Shown here: piece by piece, positions 60,601-64,000 of the stretch | Layout of the letters: every line of letters begins with the position of its first letter | How positions within the stretch are numbered: the stretch's first letter is position 1 | NCBI GenBank assembly: GCA_030141605.1 | Contig: JAQGDQ010000342.1 | Coordinates: forward strand, 77,501 to 141,500 | From: Tubiluchus corallicola | Lineage: Eukaryota > Priapulida > Priapulimorpha > Priapulimorphida > Tubiluchidae | Reading direction: 5' to 3' | DNA: 64,000 nt | Translations under genes and position numbers: made by a program | The notes under the pieces: model-generated | What the model was told of the DNA's origin: nothing | Seen by the model: the letters and a program-made list of their open reading frames with translations, nothing else | The model's database searches: none

Positions 60601-63271
60601 CCATACAGGGATGAGAATGACAAATTGCAAAAAACTCTGAAACAGGCCGGGGGTTTAGAGACTACATAGGCCCCGATGGGGTTTCAAGGGGGCAAAGCAA
60701 CAAACTGCAATTTTGTGACCATACAGCCTCTAAGTGGACTTAAAATATCAATTACCTTGTTTCATGCATAATTTAAAATACCCAGCTATCAAGGATACAT
60801 GATACCTATTTGTCTCAAAAATGTCTAAGTACTGGCCGCTCCTATGCAAAAGTATATAAAAACTGTCTGCAATTGACTCAAATAACTCCACACAATTAGT
60901 TCTATATTTTTATACATAGAGATATACACGTGGTTACACTGATGTACGTGATGTAAACAAAGTGACGGCCTGCCAACTAGCGGTCAGCTTGTGAAATAAT
61001 GGACTGGGTCCGTAAAAATTTTCTCAATGAATTTTTGCAATTTACAAAAATGGCACTACTGGTCTTCCAAAAACTCGGAATTCCGCGTATCCGCGGAAAA
61101 TTCTCATCCCTGGACATAAGCGAATTGGACAGAACACTTGGTTGGTATTTGCACATGCCGGTTAATCAATAAAACATTGTACAGTGTGTTCCGAAAGAAA
61201 CAGTGCACCAAAAGTCTAATAAATGTTGTCATGCGTATATTGGAACGTACGAAAACTGAGTTACTATTGCATAATCTGTTGTTATATGATTTAACGCTTT
61301 AACCATATCTCTCTGTTATTTGATGAATATATTAACAGATTCGTGACTGGCGAATACACAATAAACTTGCAGCACAGCTGACTGAGAATTTTTCGCATAT
61401 TTGGAAAATCCGTTATGCAATAAATACATGAACAGAAGTTCAACTGCTGCCAGTTCTGAGTTACCTGGAGTCTGGTGACAACATACAAATTCATTTTTTA
61501 GAAAATAAGTGGCAAACAGCCAGCCAGCCAGACAGGGAGGCAGCCAGGGTGTTTTTGACAAATTGTAAAAACTTATGTATTTTAGTTATTATTTACTTTA
61601 AAGTCTAAAACTGCAGCTAAAGTAACAAAGATCAGTGATTTCATGTAATACCGTCGCTGTAAGCAAAGTTAGAATCACTGACTTCGTCTAAAACCTCGTA
61701 CAAATGAAGTTTTTTCGCTTTGACACAGAAGCCATTTTACACGGCAGATAATTTCCGCACATGACAAAGTTGGGTTGCTTTTAGTGAACTTACTGTCGTG
61801 TGCTGCCACCTACCAACAAATATTGCAAGTTTTTTTCATACAGACTCATGTGTCTTGCGTCTAGGCGCGAACGTCTACGTGACTTTGCATATATACGAAT
61901 ATACTCATTCTCTGTTAACTGTTTAAGTAAGAGATAACGGTTATATATATATATATGTTCAGACGTCAATATGTTAATATTTCACTGTTTCTTTTGCAAC
62001 AACCTGTATGTTTGCTATGCCCAAAAAAATTATTTTTGTTGGCATCCTTCTGTCTCGGAAGACAATGGAATGTGCGCCAAGAGAGTCCGATCCTTGAACG
62101 TCTCCAGGGAGTACGCCTGGGCAAGGTGTATGGAGATCCTGAGTTGCCCAGCCGCAGGAACCCCCTCTCTTCCTCCCTGGTGTAGTCCAAAGGAAAGCAG
62201 AGCAATACGTTTGGCAGCAGGTTGGCTGCAGGAGCTGCCGGAGTCAGTGAGCATTCTGGACTGGTCCGCCTTCAGGGCTCCACTACTGATTTGGAAGGTT
62301 TGCTCCTCTACACATGGCCGTTGGGTCACTTGACCTCCTCTGCCCTCTAGCCGTTGGCTGCTTGTGCAGCTCCTCCGCCTAGTGTCGACATACAGTGTGG
62401 GCATCCCACAAGCCTACGGCACCTGGTATTCCTAGGCGGTCACCCATCCAAGCACTAACCAGGCTCTACGTTGCTTAACTTCGGTGATCAGACGAGAACT
62501 GGTGTTTTCAACGTGATTTGGCCGTAGTCACCCAAAAAAATACTGCTGTACTAATACAGGTTCATGAACCACACCTTACAAACTTACCGTATTTTCCCGT
62601 GTATAAGAGACCCTTTTTTGCTCAGAATTTTCACTTTAAAAATAGGGGGTCTCTTATACATGGGAGTAAGTCTTTTCAATAAGATGCATAAATTGTGACA
62701 CTAATGATTTTAAAGAAATAAGTGCTCTACAACTGTTTTGCGTGTCGCGTTCGACTATGAAGCGGTTGTAAGCAATACAAGCATCGTGACACAGACATTA
62801 TCTCCTTTCCTGTTACAGGTTTGCAGGTACGCACTTTAATATATACCAGTACTCTTTTTCTACAACACATTAACTGGTTTTATTTTGTTTTCAGTACCGC
62901 ACTGAGTTGAAAAAAGTTGTACTTTACCCTCTAAAAATGTCCGTCTGAAAAAACTTTTTTCCAGAATTTTTGCCTAAAAATTGAAGGGGTCTCTTATACA
63001 CAAGGGTCTCTTATACACAAGGGTCTCTTATACACAAGGGTCTCTTATACACGGGAAAATACGGTAAATTGGACACTGATGAGCATTTGCTCTGGAAAAG
63101 CAGCTTTCACAAGAAGTAAACTACACACCTCTGTCTCAATGAGCAGCAACTGCAGCTTGGAGATCCCGGTAGAAAGAATGTCCAGGAATCCAAGCTTACT
63201 GGTTATAGTGTCCGCCAGCTCAGCGACCCTCGCCAGCACGTCGTCGTCGTCGTCCGTGGTGTTTACCGCAT
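54103..63271 (-). CDS. FNBP4: FNBP4 (formin-binding protein 4), 3' part, WW-domain protein
   Basis: Exons from 5' to 3': 63271..63129, 60506..60373, 59722..58614, 58315..57906, 57360..56863, 55319..55153, 54217..54103. They give 857 residues of partial protein; the N terminus lies beyond the right edge. All junction phases agree. The first exon ends ISKLQLLLIETE and the next continues TRMKDWQEG, as in FNBP4. One WW domain spans the second intron (PPGWSCCWDR then TYKRYFYVNDITGESQWDYP, Trp at about residues 86 and 109). Then come a long Lys/Ser-rich disordered stretch (about 113-460), an acidic part and proline-rich runs (PPPPLPPTG, SPPPLSLPPLPPPM), and a basic KKKKK region. The C-terminal exons give WIEQWKKQAIE and NPNFTPVSMDWQTRVQLARA, the conserved FNBP4 tail. 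The family binds formin FH1 regions through WW domains; its cell role is poorly defined. Confidence 0.9.
54266..55152. repeat. 36-bp minisatellite filling the last FNBP4 intron
   Basis: About 25 units containing GAAATTCCTACAGTTACGGT and GCATTTACACGGCCGA. The intron is 54218..55152, so about 95 percent of it is array. On the minus strand each unit reads CGTAACTGTAGG, close to the real donor GGTAAGTGTAGG at 55152. Units lack stops in several frames and give long repetitive frames on both strands that are not genes. Confidence 0.96.
55320..56270. other. FNBP4 intron sequence without recognised features
   Basis: AT-rich, no convincing ORF or repeat on either strand. The frame at 55665..55919 on the minus strand has no family resemblance. 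Confidence 0.4.
56276..56845 (-). mobile_element. Non-LTR retrotransposon 3' end, sister of 3560..4210
   Basis: The minus strand encodes YDMYCLHFMYHYHNSLLPPA, HDHYTRYSVENYVLPLPKTN and YNAIKIWSSIPREMK, stopping at 56513, with the same 3' UTR down to about 56276. Homology with the plus-strand copy begins at ATCCCACAAATATAATTTAC, only about 18 bp inside the FNBP4 intron from the exon donor at 56863. Confidence 0.82.
57421..57665. repeat. (CT)n and poly-T microsatellite
   Basis: CT runs on either side of a T-tract of roughly 65 bp with few interruptions, in the FNBP4 intron between 57361 and 57905. On the coding strand this is GA/poly-A. The long frame across it is an artefact. Confidence 0.95.
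60606..61112 (-). mobile_element. hAT-like non-autonomous element, GGATGAGA family, copy 2
   Basis: Starts CAGGGATGAGAATGACAAAT and ends CCGCGGAAAATTCTCATCCC plus TG, collinear but inverted relative to 20796..21305 and of nearly equal length (507 versus 510). No ORF. It lies in the FNBP4 intron between exons 63271..63129 and 60506..60373. Confidence 0.75.
61113..62025. other. FNBP4 intron sequence without recognised features
   Basis: AT-rich, with a short (TA)n near 61942. No coding or repeat signal recognised. Confidence 0.4.
62030..62409 (-). mobile_element. Body of a probable 5S-derived SINE
   Basis: A GC-richer block continues without a break from the 5S-like head on the minus strand (GTGGGATGCCCACACTG ... 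CAGAAGGATGCCAACAAAAA). There is no T4 terminator between head and body, so this looks like one retroposon with a 5S promoter. A 124-codon minus frame crosses it without recognisable homology. Confidence 0.5.
62410..62528 (-). rRNA. 5S rRNA-like sequence (probable SINE head or pseudogene)
   Basis: 119 nt, the length of 5S rRNA. The 3' two-thirds are well kept: CTCGTCTGATCACCGAAGTT, AAGCAACG, GAGCCTGGTTAGTGCTTGGA, TGGGTGACCGCCTAGGAATA and CCAGGTGCCGTAGGCTT. The internal promoter region looks intact. The 5' part (CCAAATCACGTTGAAAACAC) is diverged and no oligo-T terminator follows, so a SINE head is more likely than a functional gene. Confidence 0.75.
62587..63064. mobile_element. Pogo-like MITE, sister of 43462..43979
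   Basis: CCGTATTTTCCCGTGTATAA at the left and CACGGGAAAATACGG at the right, with TA on both sides. The first 110 bp and last 100 bp match 43462..43979, but the interior is unrelated and non-coding. Near the right end TCTCTTATACACAAGGG is repeated several times. Confidence 0.85.
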
Positions 63272-63452
63272 CTGTGAACATTGAGCAGCAAAGATGCTTC
63301 ATGAGGTACACTTTTGAAAAATTAGCTTCAATGACGAGCGCTAACACTAAGCGCGAAACTGGCAATATGCAAATCCTTTGAAATATAAAAACCTGAAGTA
63401 CAAGCTAAATACCTGTAAGCAAAACTACACATGCCATCACTACAATCCCAAC

Positions 63453-63660
63453 TGAATAGAATAGCAAAGAATAGAATAGAATAGAATAGAATAGAATAGA
63501 ATGGAACGGAATGGAATGGAATAGAAGGGAATGGAACAGAATGGAATAGAATAAAACAGAATGGAAGGGAATGGAATAGAATGGAATTTTATTTGTTACA
63601 TGGAGCACATTACATTGTATACACAATATTTCCATAATGGTCCATGGCATGTAATTAAAA
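63453..63660 (-). mobile_element. Probable LINE 3' end with (ATTCC/TTCTA)n tail
   Basis: Minus strand reads GTAACAAATAAAATTCC and then about 120 bp of ATTCC/TTCTA tandem repeats, the arrangement of a retroposed 3' end with a simple-sequence tail. The upstream part (63660..64000) is AT-rich and shows no clear coding match. Confidence 0.5.
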
Positions 63661-64000
63661 TATAAAATAGAACAGAATGCATTAAATTAAACAAACTAAA
63701 AACTGACCAAAGTACTAAATCAATCAAGTCTGTAAAACTAGACACAGGCTGATAGCAAAAGTTTAATGAAATTAGACAAAAGTACTAAATCAGACAGCTT
63801 AAAGTTCTTTGCAAAATTAATCACAATAAAAACAAATATTGAACAGAATTGGGCAAAAATCATAATTTCGATAAATTATAAAATACTTTGCAAAATTAGA
63901 CATAAAAGCAAAGATAAGTTTGTAAAAGCTTCAGTAAATAAATCTTAAATGTGTTTGTTTACTTTATTAGCAAAAGTATCAAGCAGTTATTACACTTGAA

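Noticed and set aside
62410-62528. Functional 5S rRNA gene
   Set aside because: The 5' part is diverged, there is no oligo-T terminator, and the sequence continues into a repeat body; kept only as 5S-like.

Overview
The window is AT-rich animal genomic DNA. It has spliced genes with GT-AG introns from under 300 bp to over 9 kb, many decayed non-LTR retrotransposon ends, several families of non-autonomous DNA transposons, LTR-like repeats, a 5S-rRNA-like retroposon, and many micro- and minisatellites. There is no sign of operons or bacterial genes. Gene content and intron size fit a (probably marine) invertebrate, but I cannot name the species or phylum from sequence alone.

Four conserved metazoan genes were assembled by joining exons at splice sites with consistent codon phase. 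(1) METTL15, minus strand, first two coding exons at 463..2293; the rest runs off the left edge. (2) POP5, minus strand, four exons at 5176..10058, 165 residues. (3) APPBP2, plus strand, twelve exons at 12926..46436, 579 residues; its introns hold most of the repeats. (4) FNBP4, minus strand, seven exons at 54103..63271; its 5' end is off the right edge. APPBP2 and FNBP4 converge tail to tail, and POP5 and APPBP2 start divergently about 2.9 kb apart. The genes serve separate housekeeping roles (mitochondrial rRNA methylation, RNase P/MRP, ubiquitin-ligase substrate reception, formin binding) and I see no functional link between them.

The most notable feature is a tandem duplication covering the last APPBP2 exon and its 3' untranslated region. 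A second intact terminal exon lies at 50317..50552 with its own acceptor, stop codon and poly(A) signal. The two exons differ at 17 codons, 14 of them amino-acid changing, which suggests an alternative last exon or a relaxed duplicate.

Repeat layout: METTL15 intron 1 is mostly two transposons (pogo-like and piggyBac-like). Non-LTR remnants lie at 3.5-5.1, 8.6-9.0, 12.0, 17.5-18.0 (with a perfect 17-bp target duplication), 21.7-22.2, 26.4-26.8, 38.6-39.5, 56.3-56.8 and 63.5 kb. APPBP2 introns contain minisatellites with units of 45, about 56, 52, 99/112, 47 and 23 bp. The last FNBP4 intron is almost wholly a 36-bp minisatellite that grades into the splice donor. No CRISPR array, intact autonomous transposon or confident functional tRNA gene was found.
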